This document shows positions 43,526 to 51,413 of a DNA stretch of 64,000 bases, one piece after another. The translations under genes and the position numbers were made by a program. Position 1 is the stretch's first letter; the number at the start of each line of letters is the position of its first letter. A model generated the notes under the pieces. That model did not search any database and was not told the DNA's origin. It saw only the letters and a list, made by a program, of their open reading frames with translations. Source of the DNA: Klebsiella sp. BIGb0138 (GTDB lineage: Bacteria; Pseudomonadota; Gammaproteobacteria; Enterobacterales; Enterobacteriaceae); assembly GCF_004342285.1 (NCBI RefSeq), contig NZ_SMCV01000005.1:124001-188000 (forward strand), written 5' to 3'.

Positions 43526-43557
43526 TTTTTACGGGTTTTACCTGTTTCAAACGTCTT
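43526..43557 (+). promoter_or_regulatory. Candidate HasI-dependent promoter of hasS
   Basis: TTTTTACGGGTTT (43526-43538) followed after 13 bases by CGTCTT (43552-43557) recurs almost unchanged upstream of hasR. The CGTC-type -10 is typical of ECF sigma factors. In Serratia both hasS and hasR are HasI targets. Confidence 0.65.
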
Positions 43558-43590
43558 AATGATTAACCCGGATAGTCAGGAAGCAGTGAA

Positions 43591-44559
43591 ATGAGTCAGT
43601 TAAGTGAGGCAATACGTCAGCAGGCCGCGCTATGGGCTGTGAAAATGGCCGAGCGGTCGCTGAGCGATGAGGAGGAGCGGGCGATGACCGCGTGGCGGGA
43701 TGAAGATCCGCAGCATCTCGATGCGCTGATTCAGGCGCAGCAGCTGTGGCTGATGCTCGGCGCGTTGCCGCGATCTGCCCCGGCTGACTCGTCCCCGAAT
43801 ACGCCATCCTCCACCGTGGTTCCCCTACCGGCCCGGGCGGCGGTCCGAGCCCGCTGGCGCCACTGGGCGACGGCCGCTGTTGTTCTGCTGGCGCTCCTCC
43901 CCGTGCTGTTTCTGCTTCCCGATCCCTGGCTGCGCTGGCAGGCCGATTATTACACCGCCGTCGGCGAAATCCGCCAGGTCACATTACCGGACGGCAGCCG
44001 GGTGGATCTCGATAGCCGCAGCGCCATCGCCCTGCATTTTAACGACAACGAGCGGCGCATCACGCTCCTCTCCGGGCACGCCTGGTTTACCGTGGCGCCG
44101 CTTAGCCGTCGCGAGACGCGCCCCTTTCGCGTAGAAGCGAAGGGCGGCATCACCCAGGCATTAGGTACGCAGTTTAGCGTCGATCTCGCTGGCGGCGGCG
44201 CGGATGTGGCGGTACATGAGCACAGCGTGCGGGTCAGCTATAAAGGGCAAACGCTGGTGCTGGCCGAACAGCAGGGGGCGCACTATGCCGATAATCAATT
44301 GACGCGACGCCCGGTTGCGCCAGCGCAGTTTGCCTGGCGCCGCGGCTGGTTGATTATCGATAAACAGCCGGTCCGCGAAGCGGTGGCGCAGATAAATCGT
44401 TATCAGAGCCAAACGATTATCGTGATTAACCCGACGCTGAGAAAGCGGATCGTCAGCGGCACTTTCGCCCTCAATCAGCCTGAACGCGCCATTACCACCC
44501 TGTGCCAGACCCTGGGCGCGAAGCAGATGACGCTGCCGGGAATGACGTTGCTGTACTGA
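43591..44559 (+). CDS. hasS: FecR-type anti-sigma factor HasS
   Basis: The 322-residue protein has the cytoplasmic N-terminal domain of FecR proteins (AALWAVKMAERSLSDEEERA ... residues 5-60). A single membrane helix follows (ATAAVVLLALLPVLFLLP, about residues 93-110), then a periplasmic FecR domain (GEIRQVTLPDGSRVDLDSRS). The C-terminal STN-like part should contact the HasR signalling domain. It keeps HasI inactive until heme-loaded HasA occupies HasR. Confidence 0.9.
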   Translation: MSQLSEAIRQQAALWAVKMAERSLSDEEERAMTAWRDEDPQHLDALIQAQQLWLMLGALPRSAPADSSPNTPSSTVVPLPARAAVRARWRHWATAAVVLLALLPVLFLLPDPWLRWQADYYTAVGEIRQVTLPDGSRVDLDSRSAIALHFNDNERRITLLSGHAWFTVAPLSRRETRPFRVEAKGGITQALGTQFSVDLAGGGADVAVHEHSVRVSYKGQTLVLAEQQGAHYADNQLTRRPVAPAQFAWRRGWLIIDKQPVREAVAQINRYQSQTIIVINPTLRKRIVSGTFALNQPERAITTLCQTLGAKQMTLPGMTLLY

Positions 44560-44624
44560 GTCTGACGGCCGTATTCCGCCGCATTTCCCTTAGCCATTTT
44601 TATATTTTTACTTTTTCTAAAAAA

Positions 44625-44655
44625 TTTTTACGGGTTTGCGTATGTCGTTCGTCTT
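44625..44655 (+). promoter_or_regulatory. Candidate HasI-dependent promoter of hasR
   Basis: TTTTTACGGGTTT (44625-44637) is followed after 12 bases by CGTCTT (44650-44655), the second copy of the motif found before hasS. Confidence 0.65.
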
Positions 44656-44666
44656 TATTGTTGAAT

Positions 44667-44685
44667 GAGATTGATTACCATTATC
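44667..44685 (+). promoter_or_regulatory. Fur box upstream of hasR
   Basis: GAGATTGATTACCATTATC matches the Fur consensus at 15 of 19 positions and lies just downstream of the candidate HasI -10, where bound Fur would block transcription. Confidence 0.72.
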
Positions 44686-44705
44686 AACAATAGCCGAGTA
44701 CACAC

Positions 44706-47384
44706 ATGCATCAGCTACAGCTCCATTTTTGCAAAAGCCGCCATCCTCTTGCTTTTGCCATATCGCTGACGTTAGCGCTGGCAACCCCGGCGCTGGGCCA
44801 TGCCGCATCGCCGGCGGTCGAAACGTTAAATCACAGCAAAAAATTCTCGATTCCCTCCCAACCGTTGCAAAGCGCGCTGTTACGCTTCGGCGAGCAGTCC
44901 GGCGTGCAGATCGCTTTTGAAGACCGCACGGTACAGGGGATGGCGTCGCAGCCGCTGAACGGCCCGATGCCGATCGCCGTCGCGCTGAATCAGCTGCTTG
45001 GCGACAACGCCGTGGCCCCGGAGTTTACCGATAGCGGCCAGGTCATTCTCCGCGCCCGCCGCGGCGATGCAGCCCGCGTCAGCGGCGCCCCGAAAGACGA
45101 TACATTGACCGTCACCGCCCCCTTAAAATACTTAGCCGATGATTGGGTCTATGAGCAGCCCCGCTCCGTCAGCGTGATCAATCGCAAGCAGTTGGACGAC
45201 AGGCCGGCGCGGCACGCGGCGGATATCCTTGAGCAGACGGCCGGCGTTTACTCCAGCGTCAGCCAGCAGGATCCCTCCCTGTCGGTGAATATTCGCGGTA
45301 TTCAGGACTATGGCCGCGTCAATATGAACATCGACGGGATGCGGCAGAATTTTCAGAAAAGCGGCCACGGTCAACGGAACGGCACGATGTACATCGATCC
45401 GGAACTGCTCAGCGGGGTGACTATTGAAAAAGGCACCACCGGCGGGATGGGCAGCGCCGGTACGCTAGGCGGGATCGCCACGTTTAACACCCTGAATGCC
45501 AGCGATTTTATCTATGACGGTAAAGAGCTGGGAGGCAAGCTACACGCCAGTACCGGCGATAACGGTACCCGCTTTATCGGCAGCGGCGCGCTGGCGTGGG
45601 GCAATGAGACGGGGGATATACTGCTGGCTGCCAGCGAGCGCCATCTGGGCGATTACTGGCCGGGGAATAAAGGCAATATCGGCGATATTCGCGTCAACAA
45701 CGCCACCGGCAACTACGATCGCTATGCCAGCGCGTTAAAAAATAATCAGATTACCGATAGCCGCTACAAGATGCTGTCGCGGATGGCGAAGGTCGGCTGG
45801 AATCTGCCCGCCAACCAGCGCCTGCAGCTGAGCTATCTGCAAACCCAGGTGAGCTCGCCGACGGCCAGTACGCTGACCGCCATCGGCGAAGGCGATGACC
45901 AGACGTTAGGCTGGAAGCAGAGCGGCTACGACGTGGTGATGGCGCGCAACGTCGCTCTGGATTACAGCCTTGCGCCGTACGATCGCGACTGGCTCGATCT
46001 GCACGCCAAGCTCTACTACGTGGATACCGACTCGCGCAGCGATACCTACGGTAGCGGGACGTCGGCGGCGTCTGGCGATTACTGGACGCAAACCCGCCTG
46101 CGTACCTATGGCGCGCAGCTGCAAAATACCTCGCATTTCTCTCTTGCCCCGGCGCATATGCTGAAGGCGGATTACGGCGTTGAATTTTACTATGACAAAG
46201 CCTCCAGCCGCTCCACGTCAGAGGATATGGTGGGCGTGACGCCCGGCGGGAATCGTTCGATATTCAGCCTGTTCTCCACGCTGACCTATGAGTATAACGA
46301 CTGGCTAACCGTCGAAGGCGGGCTGCGTTATGACCGCTATCGTCTGCGCGGCACCACCGGCATGAACTACCCCGAAGCCACCTACACCATTGATAATCCC
46401 TGCACTTCGCGTCGTCTGAGCGGCTGCGTTATTTCCAGCTCTTACCATGAATGGGCGGTGGATCGCGAACAGTCCCGGGTGTCGCCCACCATGGCGCTGG
46501 CGGTGAGGCCGGGCGTCGAATGGCTGGAGCTGTATACCACCTATGGTCGTTCATGGCGTCCGCCGGCGATCACCGAAACCCTGACCAGCGGCAGCGCCCA
46601 TGGCGATTCTACGCAATACCCTAACCCGTTCCTGCAGGCGGAGCGTTCCCGCGCCTGGGAAGTGGGCATGAATCTGCTGAAGTCCGGTCTGCTGCAGGAG
46701 GAGGATCGTCTGGCGGTCAAAGTGGCCTGGTTCGATACCAAAGTGTCGAACTATATCAGCATGGCGATTAACCGCGAGAAGCCTGGCATCACCCAGCCGG
46801 GGCTGGGCAACACCGCGTATGTCAATAACCTCAACAGCACCCGTTTCCGCGGGATTGAGTATCAGCTGAATTACGATGCGGGTTTCGTTTATACCGATTT
46901 TACCTACACGCACATGATCGGCAAAAACGAATTCTGCTCGCGGAAAGCCTGGCTGGGCGGAAAACAGCAGGGGGCCGGCAGCGCTAATAACTGGTACTGG
47001 GAAGATAATGATGAAGCGAATAACTTCGTCACCTGCGACGGCGGCAGCCAGTTCAGCTCCGCCGCGTTCCTGCCGGGCGATCGCGGCTCGTTTACCCTTG
47101 GCGGACGCGCCTTCGACCGCAAGCTGGATGCCGGCGTCACGGTACGTTTTGCCCCGGGATATCAGGATCACAGCGTCCCGAGCAACTACCCCTATCTGGC
47201 CGACTGGCCGCGCTACACCCTGTTTGATCTCTACGCCAGCTACCGCGTCACGGACAACCTGACGCTGCGCGGATCCGTTGAGAACGTCTCCAACCGCGCC
47301 TATGTGGTCAGCTACGGCGAAACCCTGGGTAATACCTTAGGTCGCGGACGTACCGTGCAGGGCGGCATTGAATATCGCTTTTAA
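44706..47384 (+). CDS. hasR: TonB-dependent hemophore/heme receptor HasR
   Basis: The 892-residue outer-membrane receptor takes heme from HasA. A signal peptide (cleavage near residue 33) is followed by an STN signalling domain (FSIPSQPLQSALLRFGEQSG onwards, to about residue 115). A plug domain comes next (SVSVINRKQLDDRPARHAAD; NIRGIQDYGRVNMNIDGMRQ), then a 22-strand barrel ending in the aromatic YRF. The heme-receptor WRPP...NPFLQAE box is present near residues 617-650. The STN domain explains the adjacent sigma/anti-sigma pair. Confidence 0.95.
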   Translation: MHQLQLHFCKSRHPLAFAISLTLALATPALGHAASPAVETLNHSKKFSIPSQPLQSALLRFGEQSGVQIAFEDRTVQGMASQPLNGPMPIAVALNQLLGDNAVAPEFTDSGQVILRARRGDAARVSGAPKDDTLTVTAPLKYLADDWVYEQPRSVSVINRKQLDDRPARHAADILEQTAGVYSSVSQQDPSLSVNIRGIQDYGRVNMNIDGMRQNFQKSGHGQRNGTMYIDPELLSGVTIEKGTTGGMGSAGTLGGIATFNTLNASDFIYDGKELGGKLHASTGDNGTRFIGSGALAWGNETGDILLAASERHLGDYWPGNKGNIGDIRVNNATGNYDRYASALKNNQITDSRYKMLSRMAKVGWNLPANQRLQLSYLQTQVSSPTASTLTAIGEGDDQTLGWKQSGYDVVMARNVALDYSLAPYDRDWLDLHAKLYYVDTDSRSDTYGSGTSAASGDYWTQTRLRTYGAQLQNTSHFSLAPAHMLKADYGVEFYYDKASSRSTSEDMVGVTPGGNRSIFSLFSTLTYEYNDWLTVEGGLRYDRYRLRGTTGMNYPEATYTIDNPCTSRRLSGCVISSSYHEWAVDREQSRVSPTMALAVRPGVEWLELYTTYGRSWRPPAITETLTSGSAHGDSTQYPNPFLQAERSRAWEVGMNLLKSGLLQEEDRLAVKVAWFDTKVSNYISMAINREKPGITQPGLGNTAYVNNLNSTRFRGIEYQLNYDAGFVYTDFTYTHMIGKNEFCSRKAWLGGKQQGAGSANNWYWEDNDEANNFVTCDGGSQFSSAAFLPGDRGSFTLGGRAFDRKLDAGVTVRFAPGYQDHSVPSNYPYLADWPRYTLFDLYASYRVTDNLTLRGSVENVSNRAYVVSYGETLGNTLGRGRTVQGGIEYRF

Positions 47385-47409
47385 CCCCGTATAACGCGGC
47401 GCAGTTCGG

Positions 47410-47424
47410 GCGTGCCTGGCACGC
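47410..47424 (+). other. Short hairpin between hasR and hasA
   Basis: GCGTGC (47410-47415) and GCACGC (47419-47424) pair around a three-base loop in the 77-base hasR-hasA gap. A role in differential expression of the secreted hemophore is possible but unproven. Confidence 0.4.
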
Positions 47425-47461
47425 AAAAAGGCCGCGATATCTGTAATATCAGGAGACCAAT

Positions 47462-48025
47462 ATGGCATTTTCAGTGAATTACGACAGCTCTGTAGGCAGC
47501 TATAGCATTCATGATTATCTGGCTGAATGGTCAGCCACGTTTGGTGACGTTAACCACACCAACGGCAATGTGGATGAAAGCAACACTGGCGGCTTCTACG
47601 GCGGTGCGCTGTCCGGAAGCCAATATGCGATCACCAGTACCGCGAACAATATCACCTCATTCGTGGCGGAAGGAAACTTAACCTATACCCTGTTTGCCGA
47701 TCCGGCGCACACGCTGTACGGTTCCCTGGATGGTCTGTCGTTCGGCGATGGGCTGCAGGGGGGCTCCTCCTCACCGTACAACATCCAGGCGCTGGACGTC
47801 AGCTTCAGCGGACTTGGCCTGAGCAGCGCGCAATCTGAAGGTCATGACGGCGTCGTGCATGAGGTGGTGTATGGCCTGATGTCCGGCGATACCAGCGCGC
47901 TGGAAACCGCGCTGAGCGGCATCCTTGAGCAGTACAACCTGAGCATCGACTCGACCTTCGATCAGGTTGCGGCGGTGGTGGGCACATCAGCGACCGCGGA
48001 GCATGCGGATCTGCTGGCGGCATAA
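47462..48025 (+). CDS. hasA: Secreted hemophore HasA
   Basis: HasA captures heme outside the cell and delivers it to HasR. The 187-residue sequence runs colinear with Serratia HasA as remembered (188 aa). Heme ligands His32 (in [10 protein letters not shown]) and Tyr75 (in NLTYTLF) are present, as is the supporting His83. There is no N-terminal signal peptide; the C-terminal tail ending in LLAA is the type I secretion signal read by HasDE. Confidence 0.96.
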   Translation: MAFSVNYDSSVGSYSIHDYLAEWSATFGDVNHTNGNVDESNTGGFYGGALSGSQYAITSTANNITSFVAEGNLTYTLFADPAHTLYGSLDGLSFGDGLQGGSSSPYNIQALDVSFSGLGLSSAQSEGHDGVVHEVVYGLMSGDTSALETALSGILEQYNLSIDSTFDQVAAVVGTSATAEHADLLAA

Positions 48026-48030
48026 CCCAT

Positions 48031-48058
48031 CCGTTTCCCCGCCGCGGCGGGGAAACGG
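48031..48058 (+). other. Strong hairpin between hasA and hasD
   Basis: CCGTTTCCCCGCC (48031-48043) and GGCGGGGAAACGG (48046-48058) form a perfect 13-bp stem six bases after the hasA stop. Only a weak T run follows, so it probably attenuates hasDE relative to hasA or protects hasA mRNA rather than fully terminating. Confidence 0.65.
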
Positions 48059-48075
48059 TTCAGGCAGGAGAGAGA

Positions 48076-49878
48076 ATGAGCGTAACTCAGGGGCCGCTGG
48101 CCGGGCGACAGGAGATTCTGGCGGCGTTAGCAACCTGCCGACGCGGCTTCTGGTGCGTGGCGCTGTTTACCGCCGCCATCAACATGCTGATGCTCTCGCC
48201 GGCGCTGTATATGCTGCAGGTCTACGATCGCGTTCTGCCGTCCGGCAATCTTATGACGCTGACCATGCTGACCCTGATGGTTGTCGGCCTGCTGTTGTTT
48301 CTTGGTCTCATGGAATGGGTGCGCAGCGGGCTGGTTATCCGCCTCGGCGCGCAGCTGGATATGCGCCTGAACGCCCGCGTTTTCGACGCCGCGTTTGGCA
48401 CCAATCTGAAAACGGGTAATGTCCTGGCGGGCCAGGCGTTAAACGATCTCACCAGTTTACGGCAGTTCGCCACCGGCAGCGCGCTGTTCGCCTTTTTTGA
48501 CGCACCCTGGTTCCCCCTCTATCTGCTGGTGGTGTATCTGCTGCACCCGTGGCTTGGCCTCCTGGCGACCCTTGGCGCGGCGCTGCTGTTGGCCCTGGCC
48601 TGGCTCAATCTGCGCCTGAGCCAGCCGCTGCTGGAGCGGGCGGGGAAGGTGGCGCTCCATGCCAGCCAGCGGGCCAACGGCCAGCTGCGGCAGGCCGAAG
48701 CGATAGAAGCAATGGGGATGTTGCAGACCTTGCGTCAGCGTTGGCGCTGCCAGCATGCCGAGTTTTTGCATTTACAAAGTCGCGGTAGCGAGAAAATGGC
48801 GCTGATCACCTCCCTGACGCGCACGTTACGCCTGGCCCTGCAGTCGCTGATGCTCGGCTGCGGCGCCCTGCTGGCGGTCCAGGGCGATATCACCTCCGGG
48901 ATGATGATTGCCGGTTCTATCCTGATTGGCCGCGTACTGGGGCCTATCGATCAGGTGATTGGCAGCTGGAAGCAGTGGCTGGCGGCCCGCGAAGCCTGGC
49001 GGCGCCTGCAGGTGCTGCTGGAAGCGAATCCCCCGCAGCCTGAACGCTTAGCGCTGCCCGCGCCACAGGGCAATTTGCGCGTTGAGCAACTGACGATAAC
49101 GGCGCCGGGAAGCCGTCAGCCAATCTTAATGCAGCTGCAGTTTTCGCTGGCCGCGGGGACTATTCTCGGCGTGGTTGGCGCCTCCGGATCGGGTAAAACG
49201 CAGCTGATGAAACAGCTGGTCGGCGTGCAGAAACCGCTGTCCGGCAGCGTGCGGCTGGACGATGCCGAGATCCATCAATGGGATAAAACGGCGCTGGGCC
49301 CGCATATCGGCTACCTGCCGCAGGATATTCAGCTCTTTGCCGGTACGCTGGCGGAGAACATCGCCCGTTTTGGCGAGGTGGATGCCGACCGCGTGGTGTT
49401 AGCCGCACAGATGGCCGGTATCCACGCGCTGATTCTACGGCTGCCGCAGGGCTATGACACGGTGCTGGGCGAAGGCGGTAGCGGCCTGTCGGGCGGCCAG
49501 CGTCAGCGGGTGGCGCTGGCTCGCGCGCTCTACGGGTTACCGGCCCTGGTGGTGCTGGATGAGCCGAACGCCAATCTGGATAAAGAGGGCGAAGCGGCGC
49601 TACAGCAGGCCATTCTGACCCTCAAAGAGAAAGGAAAAAGCGTGGTTCTGGTAACGCATAAACCGGATATTCTGGCGATTACCGATCGTCTGCTGGTGCT
49701 GGCCTCCGGCAGGATGCAGCACGAAGGTCCGAGCGCCGAAGTGTTGAAAAAGCTGCCGGGCATGGCTCGGGCGCCGGCTGCCGGCGCGGTGACGCCGATC
49801 GGCGCGGGTCGTCATGGCGGCTTCAACGTCGGCTATACCGCGGTACCGCCGCGGGTTCGCGTTGAGGGTAAATCATGA
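48076..49878 (+). CDS. hasD: Type I secretion ABC transporter HasD
   Basis: The 600-residue exporter of the PrtD family has six membrane helices in its first 300 residues and a C-terminal ATPase. The ATPase shows Walker A GVVGASGSGKTQL, signature LSGGQRQRVALARAL and Walker B LVVLDEPNANLD. It energises export of HasA with HasE and an outer-membrane TolC-like channel. It overlaps hasE by four bases (ATGA). Confidence 0.94.
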   Translation: MSVTQGPLAGRQEILAALATCRRGFWCVALFTAAINMLMLSPALYMLQVYDRVLPSGNLMTLTMLTLMVVGLLLFLGLMEWVRSGLVIRLGAQLDMRLNARVFDAAFGTNLKTGNVLAGQALNDLTSLRQFATGSALFAFFDAPWFPLYLLVVYLLHPWLGLLATLGAALLLALAWLNLRLSQPLLERAGKVALHASQRANGQLRQAEAIEAMGMLQTLRQRWRCQHAEFLHLQSRGSEKMALITSLTRTLRLALQSLMLGCGALLAVQGDITSGMMIAGSILIGRVLGPIDQVIGSWKQWLAAREAWRRLQVLLEANPPQPERLALPAPQGNLRVEQLTITAPGSRQPILMQLQFSLAAGTILGVVGASGSGKTQLMKQLVGVQKPLSGSVRLDDAEIHQWDKTALGPHIGYLPQDIQLFAGTLAENIARFGEVDADRVVLAAQMAGIHALILRLPQGYDTVLGEGGSGLSGGQRQRVALARALYGLPALVVLDEPNANLDKEGEAALQQAILTLKEKGKSVVLVTHKPDILAITDRLLVLASGRMQHEGPSAEVLKKLPGMARAPAAGAVTPIGAGRHGGFNVGYTAVPPRVRVEGKS

Positions 49879-51203
49879 AAGCGCTGACGTTGGCGGAACA
49901 GCTGGCCGGGTATGAGGCGACCTTCAACGAACGGTCCTATTTACGTTGGGGAGTATGGCTGGTTATCGTCGGATTTGGTGGTTTTCTCTGCTGGGCCAGC
50001 TTCGCGCCGCTCGATCGCGGCGTGCCGGTTGCCGGCAGCGTGGTGGTGACGGGGAACCGCAAAGCCGTGCAGCATCCCGGCGGCGGCGTGATCGCGCAGC
50101 TGCGCGTACGCGACGGCGAGAAGGTACAGGCTGGTCAGGTGCTGGCGGTGATGAATACCGTGGCTACGCAAACCCGGCGCGATGCGCTGCAAAGCCAGCT
50201 GCGCAGTTTGCAATTGCAGATGGCGCGCTGGCGGGCGGAGAGAACCGGGGAGAACGATCTTGCGCTGCAGCCCGAACTGATCGCCGCCAGGGATGAACCG
50301 GAGGTCGTGGAGCAGCTGGCGCTCCAGCGTCAGCTGCTGATTAATCGCCGCGCGGCCTTACGCAGCGAACTGGCGGCTATTGACGAAGGCGTTGCCGGTA
50401 CCCAGGCGCTACTGAGCGGGATGGAGTCTTTACTGAACAGCAAGCAGCAGCAAAAGCGTTTACTTAACGAGCAGCTCTCCGGCATCCGGGGGCTGGCCGC
50501 GAAGGGGTATGTGGCGCGTAATCAGCTGCTGTCGATGGAGGGGCAGCTCGCCAGCGTGGAGGGGGAAATTGCACAAACCCACGGCAGCATAGGACGGCTG
50601 CGGCGGCAGACCATCGAGCTGCGATTACAGGCGCAGCAGCGCCGGGATGAGTACAGCAAAGAGGTCAATACCCAGCTGGCGGACGGCCAGGCGCAGATCG
50701 CCGCGCTGAAAAATCAGCTGGAGAAAGCGCAGGCTGACCTGCAGGATACGCAGATCCGGGCGCCGGTGGCGGGTACGGTGGTCGGCATGGCGGTGTTTAC
50801 CGAAGGAGGCGTCATCCAGGCTGGACAGCAGCTGATGGAGATTGTACCGGAAGATTCGCCGATGGAAGTCGAAGCGCGCGTACCGGTCGAGCTGATCGAT
50901 AAAGTGCATTTGGCCCTGCCGGTGGAGCTGCTATTTTCCGCCTTTGACCAGAGCACCACGCCGCGCGTGGCGGGAGAGGTGACGATGGTCGGCGCGGACC
51001 GTTTAGTCGATGAGCAAACCGGTAAACCCTATTACGCGCTGCGCGTTAAAGTCACGCGGGATGGCATGGATAAGCTGCAAGGATTAACCATTCGACCCGG
51101 CATGCCGGTAGAAGGTTTTATCCGCACCGGCGAACGGACGCTGATGAACTATCTGCTTAAGCCGTTGACCGACCGCCTGCATCTGGCATTGACCGAATCC
51201 TGA
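49875..51203 (+). CDS. hasE: Type I secretion membrane fusion protein HasE
   Basis: This 442-residue HlyD/PrtE-family adaptor has one N-terminal membrane helix (WGVWLVIVGFGGFLCWASFA). A lipoyl half-motif and long coiled-coil helices follow (about 95-290), then a beta-barrel end with APVAGTVVGMAVFTEGG. It bridges HasD to the outer-membrane channel. No TolC homologue is encoded here, so the housekeeping TolC presumably serves. Confidence 0.94.
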   Translation: MKALTLAEQLAGYEATFNERSYLRWGVWLVIVGFGGFLCWASFAPLDRGVPVAGSVVVTGNRKAVQHPGGGVIAQLRVRDGEKVQAGQVLAVMNTVATQTRRDALQSQLRSLQLQMARWRAERTGENDLALQPELIAARDEPEVVEQLALQRQLLINRRAALRSELAAIDEGVAGTQALLSGMESLLNSKQQQKRLLNEQLSGIRGLAAKGYVARNQLLSMEGQLASVEGEIAQTHGSIGRLRRQTIELRLQAQQRRDEYSKEVNTQLADGQAQIAALKNQLEKAQADLQDTQIRAPVAGTVVGMAVFTEGGVIQAGQQLMEIVPEDSPMEVEARVPVELIDKVHLALPVELLFSAFDQSTTPRVAGEVTMVGADRLVDEQTGKPYYALRVKVTRDGMDKLQGLTIRPGMPVEGFIRTGERTLMNYLLKPLTDRLHLALTES

Positions 51204-51394
51204 TGGCTATCCGCCCGCGTAAGCTGAATAAAGGGGGGCCGGGACATCTCCTGGGCGGTGTTGAATTTTCTGCTGGAGACATCGCCAGATGGCCTGCTGA
51301 ACCGGATCGTTCGCTGCGCCATGTCCTGGTCGTCTGGATTCAGTCATCCTTAATTCCACCATACCAATTTGAAGGGCCGCTGCTGGCGAAATGA
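51203..51394 (+). pseudogene. Short frame at the has boundary, possibly a truncated gene
   Basis: The ATG overlaps the hasE stop (TGATG), the layout expected for a coupled next gene of the operon; in Serratia that gene is hasB, a TonB paralogue. The frame is only 63 residues, with a basic start (MAIRPRKLNKG), no membrane helix and no TonB-like C-terminus. A second frame through 51225-51355 reads RDISWAVLNFLLETSPDGLL and stops before the next gene. I recognise neither; this looks like the scar where hasB or another gene was cut off. Confidence 0.35.
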
Positions 51395-51413
51395 CAAGAG
51401 CAGCCCTTTTACA

